NCBI GenBank assembly: GCA_013178295.1
Contig: JABLWW010000007.1
Span: 124,001 to 188,000 of the forward strand
Direction: 5' to 3'
Source of the DNA: Anaerolineae bacterium
Lineage (GTDB): Bacteria > Chloroflexota > Anaerolineae > Anaerolineales > Anaerolineaceae
DNA: 64,000 bases
The notes under the pieces: model-generated
Told to the model about the DNA's origin: nothing
The model's input: only the letters and a program-made list of their open reading frames with translations
The model's database searches: none
Shown: positions 36,939 through 45,823 of the stretch, in pieces
How the letters are laid out: every line of letters begins with the position of its first letter
Numbering within the stretch: position 1 is the stretch's first letter
Program-made: the position numbers and the translations under genes

Positions 36939-36967
36939 ATTCTAAAGACGCCAAGTTAAAAAGTCAA
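36939..36967 (-). promoter_or_regulatory. Promoter of the gcvH-gcvPA-gcvPB operon
   Basis: On the minus strand TTGACT (36967-36962), a 17-base spacer and TAGAAT (36944-36939) predict a start about 57 bases before the gcvH ATG. The leader is too short and lacks the sequence of a glycine riboswitch. Confidence 0.7.
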
Positions 36968-36989
36968 GCGTCATTCTTCTTAATCATTA

Positions 36990-37766
36990 TCACTCCTCAA
37001 ATTCCAGTTCCATCGTCTGCTCATCAATTTCTCCAACCGAGCGCATTTCGATCTCATCGAAAAGAGAGGGCTGCTGTGCCACCACCACATGTCGTTTAAT
37101 CAACTCCAGCAAAGCCAGAAAAGTAACCACCACCTCCAAACGCGTGCCAGTCTGCAAAACGGTACGAAAAGAAGCGCTTGAACGTTTGCGCAACGTATCC
37201 AGGATTGTATGAATCTTTTCACGAATGGTGATACGCTGCGGAGACATCATTACCGCCAAAGGCGGAAGACTGAGAGTGATAAAAATCTGCCGCGCAGCCA
37301 AAATCACATCATCCAGATTGATACCCTCCAAATCAAGTTTGGCTTCCACCATCAGAGGAGGGGGCACCATGCGCAAATACGTGCGCAACCCAGCCGCTTC
37401 CCGTTGCGCAAGAACATCGGCAACACGCTTAAACTTTCTGTATTCAATGAGCTGGCGCACAAGAGCGTCGCCCGCATCTTCTTCCTCGACTTCCTCAAAC
37501 ACAATAGGGCGTGGCAGAAGAGCCGAGGACTTGATCTGCAATAACCGCGCGGCAATCACCAGAAAGGCTGAAACTTCAGCAACATCCTGCTCCTGCAAGC
37601 AGCGCATGTATGCAATATACTGATCGGTGACTTGAGCCAGCGCAAGACGGGTAATATCCAGCTCGGCACGCTCAATCAGCTGTAAAAGCAAGTCTAATGG
37701 GCCGCTGTAAACCTCTGTGTTGACACGATATCCTTCGGTTTGTCGGCTGGCTAACAATGAACGCAT
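36990..37766 (-). CDS. scpA: Segregation and condensation protein A (ScpA)
   Basis: A 258-residue kleisin that bridges the SMC heads in bacterial condensin. The N-terminal YSGPLDLLLQLIERAELDI is the classic kleisin start, and the C-terminal winged helix (SFRTVLQTGTRLEVVVTFLALLELI) binds the SMC cap. scpB, usually next door, is not in the window, while smc is 2.2 kb away on the other strand. The mRNA is predicted to start eight bases or fewer from the ATG, so it may be leaderless. Confidence 0.94.
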   Translation of the reverse strand: MRSLLASRQTEGYRVNTEVYSGPLDLLLQLIERAELDITRLALAQVTDQYIAYMRCLQEQDVAEVSAFLVIAARLLQIKSSALLPRPIVFEEVEEEDAGDALVRQLIEYRKFKRVADVLAQREAAGLRTYLRMVPPPLMVEAKLDLEGINLDDVILAARQIFITLSLPPLAVMMSPQRITIREKIHTILDTLRKRSSASFRTVLQTGTRLEVVVTFLALLELIKRHVVVAQQPSLFDEIEMRSVGEIDEQTMELEFEE

Positions 37767-37774
37767 CGCGAGGT

Positions 37775-37783
37775 ATTATAACA
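37775..37783 (-). promoter_or_regulatory. scpA extended -10 promoter, predicted leaderless
   Basis: On the minus strand TGTTATAAT (37783-37775) is an extended -10 with a consensus TATAAT. Eight bases separate it from the scpA ATG at 37766. It is divergent from the moaC promoter, with about 30 bases between the two elements. Confidence 0.6.
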
Positions 37784-37811
37784 GAGCAACACAAAGCTGC
37801 ATGAGATGATC

Positions 37812-37820
37812 TGATATAAT
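37812..37820 (+). promoter_or_regulatory. moaC extended -10 promoter, predicted leaderless
   Basis: TGATATAAT is an extended -10 with a consensus TATAAT. Six bases separate it from the moaC ATG at 37827, so the transcript should begin with AUG. No matching -35 is seen. Confidence 0.6.
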
Positions 37821-37826
37821 TGCCTC

Positions 37827-38309
37827 ATGCCCTCGAAACAGCTTTCTCATCTTGATGAACACGGACAGGCGCGCATGGTCAATGTGGGCAAAAAGCCGCC
37901 GACCGAGCGCGTGGCAATTGCCGCAGGCGAAGTGCATTTGAGCAAGGCAACACTGGATTTGATTCGTCAGGGGTTGGCAAAAAAAGGGGACGTTTTGACC
38001 GTAGCCCAGGTAGCAGGTATTCTGGCAGCGAAACGCACCTCCGATCTAATCCCCCTGTGCCATCCCATTCCACTAACCCACATTGATGTTACACTGGCAA
38101 TTGACGAATCGCTCTCAGCCGTGAACATTCAGGCAACAGCGCGTACCTTTGACCGTACGGGCGTCGAGATGGAAGCGCTGACAGCCGTATCCATTGCTGC
38201 GTTGACCGTGTACGATATGATCAAAGCCGTGGAGAAAACTTGCCGCATTCAGAACATCCGTCTGCTTGAAAAACACGGCGGTCAAAGCGGAGATATTGTC
38301 AATGCGTAG
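37827..38309 (+). CDS. moaC: Cyclic pyranopterin monophosphate synthase MoaC
   Basis: A 160-residue MoaC, which converts the MoaA product into cyclic pyranopterin monophosphate in molybdenum cofactor synthesis. Signatures are [37 protein letters not shown] and [21 protein letters not shown], carrying the active-site His and Lys residues. It heads a two-gene unit with the MoaD-MoaE fusion. moaA, moeA and the mog/moaB genes are not in the window. No ribosome-binding site precedes the ATG. Confidence 0.96.
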   Translation: MPSKQLSHLDEHGQARMVNVGKKPPTERVAIAAGEVHLSKATLDLIRQGLAKKGDVLTVAQVAGILAAKRTSDLIPLCHPIPLTHIDVTLAIDESLSAVNIQATARTFDRTGVEMEALTAVSIAALTVYDMIKAVEKTCRIQNIRLLEKHGGQSGDIVNA

Positions 38310-38347
38310 CCTGCTAAGGTTTGTCATGACGAGTAGAAAGTAACACA

Positions 38348-39046
38348 TTGAAAGTCACCATTCTCTTTTTTGCCTCCCTAAAAGATGCTGCCGGATGCCC
38401 GCGCCTCATCCTTGATATCCCTGAAGGAACAAGCACCGCTGCGTTGAAAGAGGTTCTCACTGCCAGTTACCCCCAATTACAGCCTCTGTTGAACAGATGT
38501 ATTACCGCCATCAACCACAAATTTGCATCCGCAAAAGAAAATATTCCACCTGATGCGGAGGTGGCTTTCTTCCCGCCAGTCAGCGGGGGTACGGATTCGC
38601 CAACTTTGGTCAAGGTAACATACGAACCGCTTGATTTGAACGCACTAACCGCAGCCATCACACAACCCACAACCGGCGCAGTGTGTTGTTTTACCGGAAT
38701 CGTACGCGGTATAACCCGGCGCGAAAATAAAACCACCCTGCATCTGGAATACGAAGCCTATATCCCTATGGCTGAAGAAAAGCTAGCACAGATTGCCGGT
38801 GAAATACGCCAACGCTGGACAACGATACAGGGGATTGCCATTGTGCAACGGATTGGAACGCTGCAACCCGGTGAACCCAGTGTTGCGGTATTATGCGCCG
38901 CAGAGCACCGCGACACAGGTGTATTCGAGGCTGCCCGCTACGGCATAGACCGCCTCAAGCAAGTCGTCCCCATTTGGAAAAAGGAGTGCGGCGCAAATGG
39001 CGAAAGCTGGATAGAGGGCAATTACATCCCTCACGAAGACGAATAA
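38348..39046 (+). CDS. moaE: MoaD-MoaE fusion (molybdopterin synthase)
   Basis: A 232-residue fusion of both subunits of molybdopterin synthase. Residues 1-81 are the ubiquitin-like MoaD (KVTILFFASLKDAAGC ... FPPVSGG), ending in the Gly-Gly that must carry the thiocarboxylate. Residues from about 85 are MoaE, with TGAVCCFTGIVRG, EYEAYIPMAEEKL and the active-site Lys region (IDRLKQVVPIWKKE). In the usual two-gene form MoaD has a free C-terminus, so this fusion must either be cut after Gly-Gly or work otherwise; the mycobacterial MoaX fusion is known to be cleaved. The start codon is TTG (38348) with a weak AAAG site. It follows moaC by 38 bases. Confidence 0.93.
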   Translation: MKVTILFFASLKDAAGCPRLILDIPEGTSTAALKEVLTASYPQLQPLLNRCITAINHKFASAKENIPPDAEVAFFPPVSGGTDSPTLVKVTYEPLDLNALTAAITQPTTGAVCCFTGIVRGITRRENKTTLHLEYEAYIPMAEEKLAQIAGEIRQRWTTIQGIAIVQRIGTLQPGEPSVAVLCAAEHRDTGVFEAARYGIDRLKQVVPIWKKECGANGESWIEGNYIPHEDE

Positions 39047-39109
39047 CCCCCGACAAACCCAACAGAAACTGAATAAACGCCAAATCTTCGGCACAATAGC
39101 TAACATAGA

Positions 39110-39118
39110 TGGTATACT
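39110..39118 (+). promoter_or_regulatory. Candidate extended -10 promoter of rnc
   Basis: TGGTATACT is an extended -10 on the plus strand. It predicts a transcript start near 39125 and a leader of about 120 bases that contains the hairpin in front of rnc. No good -35 is visible. Confidence 0.45.
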
Positions 39119-39172
39119 ATACGCTGTTTTGACAGCATATTCAAAATCAAAACTTTTTATATCTTATTTAAA

Positions 39173-39233
39173 CCAGAACTTGTGGTACGCCAGCCACTGA
39201 CATGATGAGTGGCTTGCGCACCCTGGGTTCTGG
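39173..39233 (+). promoter_or_regulatory. Long irregular hairpin in the rnc leader
   Basis: The arms CCAGAAC (39173-39179) and GTTCTGG (39227-39233) enclose a continuous helix: three G-T wobble pairs, GGT/ACC, CGC/GCG and GCCACT/AGTGGC, closing on a nine-base loop (39199-39207). In total about 23 pairs are broken by three single mismatches, over two turns of duplex RNA. The GGAGG ribosome-binding site of rnc starts right after it (39234). This is the kind of structure RNase III cuts. Confidence 0.75.
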
Positions 39234-39245
39234 GGAGGAACTTCT

Positions 39246-39995
39246 GTGAATCAAAACTCCACCCCCCCCCGGCACGAAAGTGCTGAGGACCTGTCGAGGC
39301 GGTTAGGGCTGAAATTCAACGATATTCTCCTGCTCAACCGAGCACTCACACATCGCTCTTACCTAAATGAACACCCGGACGCGCTCGAAGATAACGAACG
39401 CTTGGAATTTCTGGGAGATGCTGTTCTGGACTTTATGGTAGGCGCCTGGCTGTATAACCAGTATCCAGAGATGTCCGAAGGCGACCTGACACGTATGCGT
39501 TCGGCGCTGGTGCACACCGAAAAACTGGCGGATTTTGCCCGTGCCATTGGGCTAGGCAACGCCATGCGTCTTGGGCGCGGTGAAGCGCAAAATGGCGGCA
39601 ACCAGCGCGATGCGCTTCTTTGTGACACTTTTGAGGCGCTGATCGGCGCCCTCTATCTGGACGGGGGTATGGAAACCGTCCGCGGCTTCATCGAGCCATT
39701 TCTCGAAGAAGCAGCGGATGACCTGCTGATCAATCAAAAGATTGACGACCCCAAAAGTCTTTTCCAGGAATGGGCACAGGCAAAACTCTTTTGCACACCC
39801 AAGTATGTCACCCGCAATGTAAGTGGCCCTGATCATTGCAGAGAGTTTGAGGTGGAAGTGATCGTAAACGGCGAGAGCTACGGCTGCGGCAAGGGCGCCA
39901 GCAAACAAGCCGCGGCAAAGTCCGCCGCGCAGGATGCATTGAACCGTCTTGGGATTGCAGGCAATGCGCGAGAAAACCTGGGCAAAGGTTTCTGA
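39246..39995 (+). CDS. rnc: Ribonuclease III
   Basis: A 249-residue RNase III, which cuts double-stranded RNA in rRNA processing and mRNA control. The catalytic signature is DNERLEFLGDAVLDFMVGAW, with the second acid pair in CDTFEALIGALYLDGG. The C-terminal dsRNA-binding domain begins at PKSLFQEWAQAK and includes GKGASKQAAAKSAAQDAL. The start codon is GTG (39246) behind GGAGG. smc follows after six bases. The leader carries a long hairpin that may be an RNase III substrate. Confidence 0.96.
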   Translation: MNQNSTPPRHESAEDLSRRLGLKFNDILLLNRALTHRSYLNEHPDALEDNERLEFLGDAVLDFMVGAWLYNQYPEMSEGDLTRMRSALVHTEKLADFARAIGLGNAMRLGRGEAQNGGNQRDALLCDTFEALIGALYLDGGMETVRGFIEPFLEEAADDLLINQKIDDPKSLFQEWAQAKLFCTPKYVTRNVSGPDHCREFEVEVIVNGESYGCGKGASKQAAAKSAAQDALNRLGIAGNARENLGKGF

Positions 39996-40001
39996 ATCGC
40001 T

Positions 40002-43000
40002 ATGAAATCAAAACTAAAAACATTGGAGTTGCATGGCTTCAAAACCTTTGCCAACCGCACTGTGTTTGAATATCCGGCTCAGATCACCACAATTGTTGGG
40101 CCAAATGGGTCAGGAAAATCCAACATTGCCGACGCGTTGCGCTGGGTCTTAGGAGAACAATCCTTCAGCCTGTTGCGCGGCCGCAAAACGGAAGATATGA
40201 TCTTTTCTGGCTCAGAACAACGCGCACGCGCCAGTATGACCCAGGTCACCCTGACCATGGATAACGAGGACAAATGGCTTCCCATTGACTTTTCGGAAGT
40301 AACCATTTCACGCCGTGCATATCGAGACGGGCAAAACGAATACTTTCTCAATGGACAGCGTGTCCGCCTTAAAGAGATTTCCGAACTGCTGGCGCAGTCA
40401 GGTCTAGGGCAGCGCACATATACCATTATTGGGCAAGGGCTGGTAGATGCAGCTCTCTCTCTAAAACCGGAAGAGAGGCGGCGTTTTTTTGAAGAAGCCG
40501 CTGGCATCGGGCTATACCGCAGCCGCAGAGAAGAAGCTTTGAGCCGTCTCGAAGACACCCGCCGCAACCTGGAACGTTTGCACGATATTATTCTGGAACT
40601 GGAGCCACGCTTACGCAGCCTGGAAAAACAAGCGCAGCGCGCCCAGGAATACGAACGCATCAAGGCAGACCTGCAAGTGCTCCTGCGCGAATGGTACGGG
40701 TATCACTGGAACCGCACCCAGGCCGAGCTGAGCAATGCACACACTGTGCAAAGCGCACAACAACAGCGGTTGACCGAAGCCCGCAAACGACTGAGCGAAG
40801 TCAGTGATGATCTGGAACACCAACGCAAAACACTGCAGGACTTGCGCCAACGGCTTAACACAATGCACATCGAAACCGGCGAGTTACACGCCCAGCGCGA
40901 AAAAGTCAGCCGCAACCTTGCCGTGCTCGAAGAACGTCAGCGCTCGCTGCTTGATCAACACAAAAGTCTGCAAACGGATCGTCTGCGGCTGGAAGGCGAA
41001 TACCAGTCACGCTGCGCTCGCCTGGAAGCCCTTAAACAGGAAGAACAAGAGTTGCTGGAAGAGCTAAACGACGTTCAAGTCCAACGGCAGCAGGCACAAA
41101 ACGAGTTGAATGGGCAACAGACAAAACGAGAACAGCTGGAGAAAACCCTGCGTGAAACGCGGCAGCAACTTATCAGCGCCGAGAAACACAAAGTTGAACT
41201 TGCTGCACGTCAGAGAGAGCTTGAAGAACGTTTTGAAACTCTCCGCAAGATGCACGAAAATCTTGAAAAAACGTTACAGAATGATCTTGCATTGCAAAAA
41301 GCGGCTGAGGAGCACATCAAGCTCTGCCAGGAGCAGAGAGACAAGAGTGAACAGGCTCTAAAACATGCAGAAGATGATCTCAACCTCCAGCGCAAACAAT
41401 CGGCACAGATAGAAGAAAACCTAAAGTCTCTCAATGACAAACTGGCAGAAATGAGCGCAACCAAAGCACGCCTGCAAGCCCAGCTTGAAGTTTTAGAACA
41501 GGCAGAACGATCGCTGAGTGGATTGAACCAGGGAGCACAATCTCTTCTCGAAGCCTCGCGCAAGGGACAGCTGCGCGGCAAGTTTCTTGCCCTGAGCCAT
41601 CTGATGGATGTCCCCAAAGATTATGAGGTTGCTATCGCCGCAGTGTTGGGAGAGTATCTCGATTCCATCCTTCTCGGCGACCCGGCTGATGCAGATTCAG
41701 CGCTCGACTGGCTTTCCGCAGACGCCAAAGGGCGCGCAGTGCTGCTCCCGCCAACGCTGCGGCATGATATACCCAATCTCGCTTACCCGGCAAATAAAGA
41801 CATCATCGGTTTGGCATCCGACCTTGTCAAGGTTGAGCCCCACTTGCAGCCAGTGATGCAGCTGCTTTTGGGAAATGCAATCGTGGTACAGGATCGCCAG
41901 ACAGCCCGCAAGCTGGTGAAAAACCTTCCAACGCAGGCAAAAGTGGTAACGCTCAAGGGCGAAATTTTCTGGGGCAACGGTGTCATCACCGCAGGGCAGG
42001 ATAACCGCGCCGGAATCATCGGACGCCCACGGCAAAAGCGCGAACTGCAAGATGCCATTAATAAAGCAAGCGAAGAGATACAACAAACGCAAAAGCATAT
42101 CCAGGAGTTGCGCAAGAATCTTGAGGAACAACGTCTTATTGAAAAACGCCTGCAGAGCGAATACCAAACACGACAACAGGAAAACTCTGCTGCTCAACAA
42201 AAATATCAAAAAGCAAATCTAGAGGTAGAACAGGTACGGCAACGGGTTGCATTTCAGCGCCACCAGCTAGAACAAACCGTTGAGCAAATCACCCAGGGAA
42301 CAGAGACCCTTAAAAATATTGACGTGGAAAACAGGCAAGCCGACGTTCTGCTACAAGACCTGCAATCTGGCATCCGTGTCCTAAATCGGCAACTGGCGGA
42401 GCTTTCGCTGGAAGAACTGCAAACGCAGCTGGCACACTGGAACACCGCTTATGCTGTACTTGAAAAGAGCATCGAGAATAAAAAAGCTCAACGTGAAGAA
42501 TATCAAGCCAGCATGCAGGCAGACGTTTTGCAACTGCAAACCTTTAATCAACGCCTGGATAACCTCAACGTCGCCATGCGCCAGCTGGAAACCGAAAAGG
42601 CTGCCCTGCTCGAGCAAGAAAATAGCCTCAATCAAAAACTCCACGCCCTACAGGCGCAAATAGAGCCGCACGAGCAAGAACTCAGCCTGCTGGAAAAAAG
42701 CTTTTCCGAAAAGCAAAACCAACAGATCACTGCGCAGCAGGCAGTTACCGTAGCAGAACGATATGTCGCACAGGCGCAAATTGAGGTAAGCAAACACCGC
42801 GAAGCGCTGGACTCGCTGCGTCGGCGTATCGAGGATGACTTTGGTTTGGTAGCTTTCCAATACACCACAGATGTGCTCGGGCCGACACCTTTGCCATTAG
42901 AGGGCATGGTGCAGCAATTGCCCAAAGTGGTTACCCTCTCCCCCGAAATTGAGGAGAACGTCTCGCGCCATAGAGCCCAGTTGCGCCGCATGGGCGCAGT

Positions 43001-43604
43001 CAACCTTGAAGCGCAGGCAGAATATAACACCGTCAAGGAGAGATATGAGTACCTCTCCGCCCAGATTCAAGACCTGCGCAAAGCTGAAGCAGACCTGAGA
43101 AAAATCATCAGCGAGTTGGACGACCTGATGCGTAGAGAATTTCGCAAAACGTTCAACGCAGTAGCGGCTGAGTTTCGCCGCACATTTACCAGACTGTTCG
43201 GCGGTGGCACAGCACGTCTTGTTCTGGTCGATGAGGATAACCTTTCAGAAACAGGTATCGAAATCGAAACCCGTCTACCTGGTCGTCGAGAGCAGGGTTT
43301 GCTCCTCCTTTCAGGTGGAGAGCGCAGCCTGACAGCCGTTGCGCTCATTTTCTCCCTTCTCAAAGTCTCGCCCACGCCCTTCTGTGTGCTGGATGAAGTC
43401 GATGCCATGCTCGATGAAGCCAACGTGGGAAGATTCTGCGAACTGTTGCGTGAGCTGAGTCAAAACACACAATTTATCATCATTACCCATAACCGCAATA
43501 CCGTCCAGACCTCCGAGGTCATTTACGGTGTCACCATGGGGCATGACTCCACCAGCCAGGTGATCAGTCTAAAGTTAGACGAAGTTGACAAAGTGGTCAA
43601 ATAG
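40002..43604 (+). CDS. smc: Chromosome segregation ATPase SMC
   Basis: A 1200-residue SMC, the long-armed ATPase of bacterial condensin that works with ScpA and ScpB. The N-terminal head has GPNGSGKSNIADALRWVLGE (Walker A). Long coiled coils flank a hinge at about 510-670 (KDYEVAIAAVLGEYLDSIL, TLKGEIFWGNGVITAG). The C-terminal head has the signature LLSGGERSLTAVALIF and Walker B FCVLDEVDAMLDEANVGRF. Length is normal. It is cotranscribed with rnc (6-base gap). scpA is 2.2 kb upstream on the other strand. Confidence 0.98.
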   Translation: MKSKLKTLELHGFKTFANRTVFEYPAQITTIVGPNGSGKSNIADALRWVLGEQSFSLLRGRKTEDMIFSGSEQRARASMTQVTLTMDNEDKWLPIDFSEVTISRRAYRDGQNEYFLNGQRVRLKEISELLAQSGLGQRTYTIIGQGLVDAALSLKPEERRRFFEEAAGIGLYRSRREEALSRLEDTRRNLERLHDIILELEPRLRSLEKQAQRAQEYERIKADLQVLLREWYGYHWNRTQAELSNAHTVQSAQQQRLTEARKRLSEVSDDLEHQRKTLQDLRQRLNTMHIETGELHAQREKVSRNLAVLEERQRSLLDQHKSLQTDRLRLEGEYQSRCARLEALKQEEQELLEELNDVQVQRQQAQNELNGQQTKREQLEKTLRETRQQLISAEKHKVELAARQRELEERFETLRKMHENLEKTLQNDLALQKAAEEHIKLCQEQRDKSEQALKHAEDDLNLQRKQSAQIEENLKSLNDKLAEMSATKARLQAQLEVLEQAERSLSGLNQGAQSLLEASRKGQLRGKFLALSHLMDVPKDYEVAIAAVLGEYLDSILLGDPADADSALDWLSADAKGRAVLLPPTLRHDIPNLAYPANKDIIGLASDLVKVEPHLQPVMQLLLGNAIVVQDRQTARKLVKNLPTQAKVVTLKGEIFWGNGVITAGQDNRAGIIGRPRQKRELQDAINKASEEIQQTQKHIQELRKNLEEQRLIEKRLQSEYQTRQQENSAAQQKYQKANLEVEQVRQRVAFQRHQLEQTVEQITQGTETLKNIDVENRQADVLLQDLQSGIRVLNRQLAELSLEELQTQLAHWNTAYAVLEKSIENKKAQREEYQASMQADVLQLQTFNQRLDNLNVAMRQLETEKAALLEQENSLNQKLHALQAQIEPHEQELSLLEKSFSEKQNQQITAQQAVTVAERYVAQAQIEVSKHREALDSLRRRIEDDFGLVAFQYTTDVLGPTPLPLEGMVQQLPKVVTLSPEIEENVSRHRAQLRRMGAVNLEAQAEYNTVKERYEYLSAQIQDLRKAEADLRKIISELDDLMRREFRKTFNAVAAEFRRTFTRLFGGGTARLVLVDEDNLSETGIEIETRLPGRREQGLLLLSGGERSLTAVALIFSLLKVSPTPFCVLDEVDAMLDEANVGRFCELLRELSQNTQFIIITHNRNTVQTSEVIYGVTMGHDSTSQVISLKLDEVDKVVK

Positions 43605-43640
43605 AAAAAATCAGCTAACATCTGCCACGGAAATAAAAAA

Positions 43641-43669
43641 AGCCCTGGTGTCAATATACAGCCAGGGCT
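43641..43669. terminator. Terminator between smc and the foldase gene
   Basis: AGCCCTGG (43641-43648) and CCAGGGCT (43662-43669) form a stem. On the minus strand it is followed by TTTTTTATTT, making a strong terminator for the foldase gene; on the plus strand the tail is TTCT, weaker for smc. Confidence 0.8.
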
Positions 43670-43689
43670 TTCTCGTGCAAAACCGAACC

Positions 43690-45003
43690 TTATTGTTGGA
43701 GGGCTGGCTCTAGCGGAACTTTTCCCTTCCAGTGATCGAATTTTTCGATCGAATATTGTGCGCGCGTTTTTTCCAGCCACTCATCAAATTTTTTCTGGCG
43801 CAAATTATCAAACTGGGTTTGAGAAATTGGGCGAATCTCATGCCCCAGAACCTGGATGATATGCCATCCAAATTCGGTCTTCACCGGTTGGCTGATCTCA
43901 CCGATCGCCAGTCCAAAAGCGGCGGTCTCAAACTCAGCTACCATTTTACCCTTTCCAAACCAGCCCAGATCACCCCCGCGGTCTTTGTTGCTGGTGTCCA
44001 GTGACTTTTCGGCAGCAAGCTGGGCAAAATCAGCGCCATTTTTAATTTGAGCATACACCTCGTTGGCTGTTGATTCTTCAGCAACCAGGATATGTCTTGC
44101 CCAGACCTGTTCCTCTTCTGGCTTCATATCAGACGTAATCTGATTCAACACCTTCTCGCGCAACAGCCGATTGCGGATATCTACCCGGAACATCTCCAGC
44201 GATGTGCTGCTTTTAACCAGTTCTTCCTCAAAGGATTTCAATTGCTTCTGATACTCTTCAAGCGTGTAAGGGGTAGCCGTAGCCTCAGGAGCGGGGGAAG
44301 GTTGTGAGACATCCTCCTCAGGAGTCGCTGATATTTCGGACATTGGGGTTGCCTCAGGCTGGCTCACCTCTGTGGGCAGCAAAGTAGCAGTAGGGGCTTC
44401 GGTCGGAGTGGGCGTAAGAGTAACAATAGCGAGCTGCTCTGGCGAAAGAGTCGAAGTCGAAAAAGCAGTAGCGGTCAGCGTGGGTGTCGGCTTGCCATCA
44501 GGGTAAAAGTTAAACAATGCCTGCAGCTCTGCCTCTATTTCTTTATCGCTCACCGAGATGCCCATTTTGCGCGCTTCCTGAGCGATCACCAAATTATCAA
44601 CCATCTGATCAAGCACCTCAGCGCCCAGACTGTCGGCATACGCCGCGCTCATTTTGAACTCGTACTCGCGCAAAGACTGGTCAAACTGGGCGCTAAAATT
44701 TGGATCGCTCCCAAAATATTGTTTAAACTGCAAAGTCTGCATGTACTGCTGAAGAATCTTATTGCGCTCAAACCGTACGCCTTCCTGGAATTGCTGAAGA
44801 GAAATCTTCTCCTCACCCACTTTGGCAACCGGCCGCCGCGGCTGAAAAACAAATTGATCCAGCAAACCAAAGATAACCACTCCAATGACAATTACCGCAG
44901 TGCTGACTGTGGCAATTAAAACCCAACGCCTTTGCCTTCTTTCAAGCGTAACACGGTCTAAATGTTTCTTAGATAGAACCTTCTGTTTTGGTGATTTTGC
45001 CAT
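43690..45003 (-). CDS. Membrane-anchored parvulin-type peptidyl-prolyl isomerase
   Basis: A 437-residue foldase of the PrsA/SurA type. A basic N-terminus is followed by one membrane helix (about 28-48), so the rest is outside. Next come an N-terminal chaperone domain (about 60-165), a Pro/Thr/Ser/Glu-rich insert of about 75 residues (PTPT-type), more helices, and the parvulin domain near 305-400 (ARHILVAEESTANEVYAQIK, FAQLAAEKSLD, RGGDLGWFGKGKMVAEFE, VKTEFGWHIIQVL). It assists folding of exported proteins. A TGGTATAGA box lies eight bases before the ATG, again suggesting a very short or absent leader. Confidence 0.92.
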   Translation of the reverse strand: MAKSPKQKVLSKKHLDRVTLERRQRRWVLIATVSTAVIVIGVVIFGLLDQFVFQPRRPVAKVGEEKISLQQFQEGVRFERNKILQQYMQTLQFKQYFGSDPNFSAQFDQSLREYEFKMSAAYADSLGAEVLDQMVDNLVIAQEARKMGISVSDKEIEAELQALFNFYPDGKPTPTLTATAFSTSTLSPEQLAIVTLTPTPTEAPTATLLPTEVSQPEATPMSEISATPEEDVSQPSPAPEATATPYTLEEYQKQLKSFEEELVKSSTSLEMFRVDIRNRLLREKVLNQITSDMKPEEEQVWARHILVAEESTANEVYAQIKNGADFAQLAAEKSLDTSNKDRGGDLGWFGKGKMVAEFETAAFGLAIGEISQPVKTEFGWHIIQVLGHEIRPISQTQFDNLRQKKFDEWLEKTRAQYSIEKFDHWKGKVPLEPALQQ

Positions 45004-45085
45004 ATTGTCTCTCTATACCAACCAGAACATCCAGCCAAACGCCTAAAGCCTGGACGCGATGCAAATAGTTATCATGAACACGCTC

Positions 45086-45367
45086 TTAATCAATCATGTC
45101 CTGCCAGGGCACAGGGACAAAAGGCAAAAGCGCGATATGACGGGCACGCTTAATGGCGCGCGCCAGCAAACGCTGATGGCGGGCGCAAGTTCCCGTCTGA
45201 CGGCGTGGTCTTATCTTACCGTCTTCGGTAATGAAGCGCTGAAGCATATCCACCTGCTTATAATCAATATCAACTGCCTTATCCGCACAAAACTGGCAAA
45301 ACTTGGGCCGTGCGATATATTTACGTCCGCCGTACTGCGGAACTTCATTATTTACCTGATCTGTCAT
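45086..45367 (-). CDS. rpsR: Ribosomal protein bS18
   Basis: A 93-residue bS18. The core [41 protein letters not shown] is diagnostic (only its pattern is needed here: [14 protein letters not shown] and [12 protein letters not shown]). The N-terminal CQFC and the later C..H are the zinc-binding set of the Cys-containing form. Last gene of rpsF-ssb-rpsR, 16 bases after ssb. Confidence 0.97.
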   Translation of the reverse strand: MTDQVNNEVPQYGGRKYIARPKFCQFCADKAVDIDYKQVDMLQRFITEDGKIRPRRQTGTCARHQRLLARAIKRARHIALLPFVPVPWQDMID

Positions 45368-45383
45368 TCTTTATTTCTCCATA

Positions 45384-45788
45384 CTAAAACGGATATTCTT
45401 CTTCACCTTGAAATGAAGCGGGAATATCTGCATCATGGTTAGGAATCTGTTCACGCCGGTCGCCTAAAATCATCATCTCAGAGGCAACAACTTCAACGCT
45501 GGTATGCTTGACCCCTTCGGTATCTTCCCAGCGGCGTGTTTGCAAACGTCCTTCTACATAAACCTGTTGACCTTTGCTCAAGCATTGTTTACAAATCTCC
45601 GCCAGGTTACCCCAGGCAACGACATTAAACCACTCGGTCTCCGTACGTCGGTCTCCATCCGCCGTGTTCCAGGTTCGGCTCGTTGCCACCGTAAACGTGG
45701 TTACCGGTCTCCCTGAGGGCGTATAGCGCATTTCCGGATCACGTCCGAGATGACCAATGATCATCACCTTATTTAGATCCCGCCCCAT
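45384..45788 (-). CDS. ssb: Single-stranded DNA-binding protein
   Basis: A 134-residue SSB with an OB fold (KVMIIGHLGRDPEMRYTPSG, TEWFNVVAWGNLAEICKQCL, KGQQVYVEGRLQTRRW). The linker is short and the acidic tail ends EEEYPF, close to the DDDIPF type that recruits repair and replication proteins. It lies between rpsF and rpsR, the usual arrangement. AAGGAG precedes the ATG. Confidence 0.97.
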   Translation of the reverse strand: MGRDLNKVMIIGHLGRDPEMRYTPSGRPVTTFTVATSRTWNTADGDRRTETEWFNVVAWGNLAEICKQCLSKGQQVYVEGRLQTRRWEDTEGVKHTSVEVVASEMMILGDRREQIPNHDADIPASFQGEEEYPF

Positions 45789-45823
45789 GATTCATACTCC
45801 TTGTGCAAACACAATATGCACCC

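Noticed and set aside
36876-36989. Glycine riboswitch before gcvH
   Set aside because: The gap is only 114 bases, contains a normal promoter about 57 bases before the ATG, and shows no aptamer-like conserved sequence.
40079-40663. 194-residue minus-strand frame opposite the SMC head
   Set aside because: Ser/Arg-rich shadow of a highly conserved coding region.
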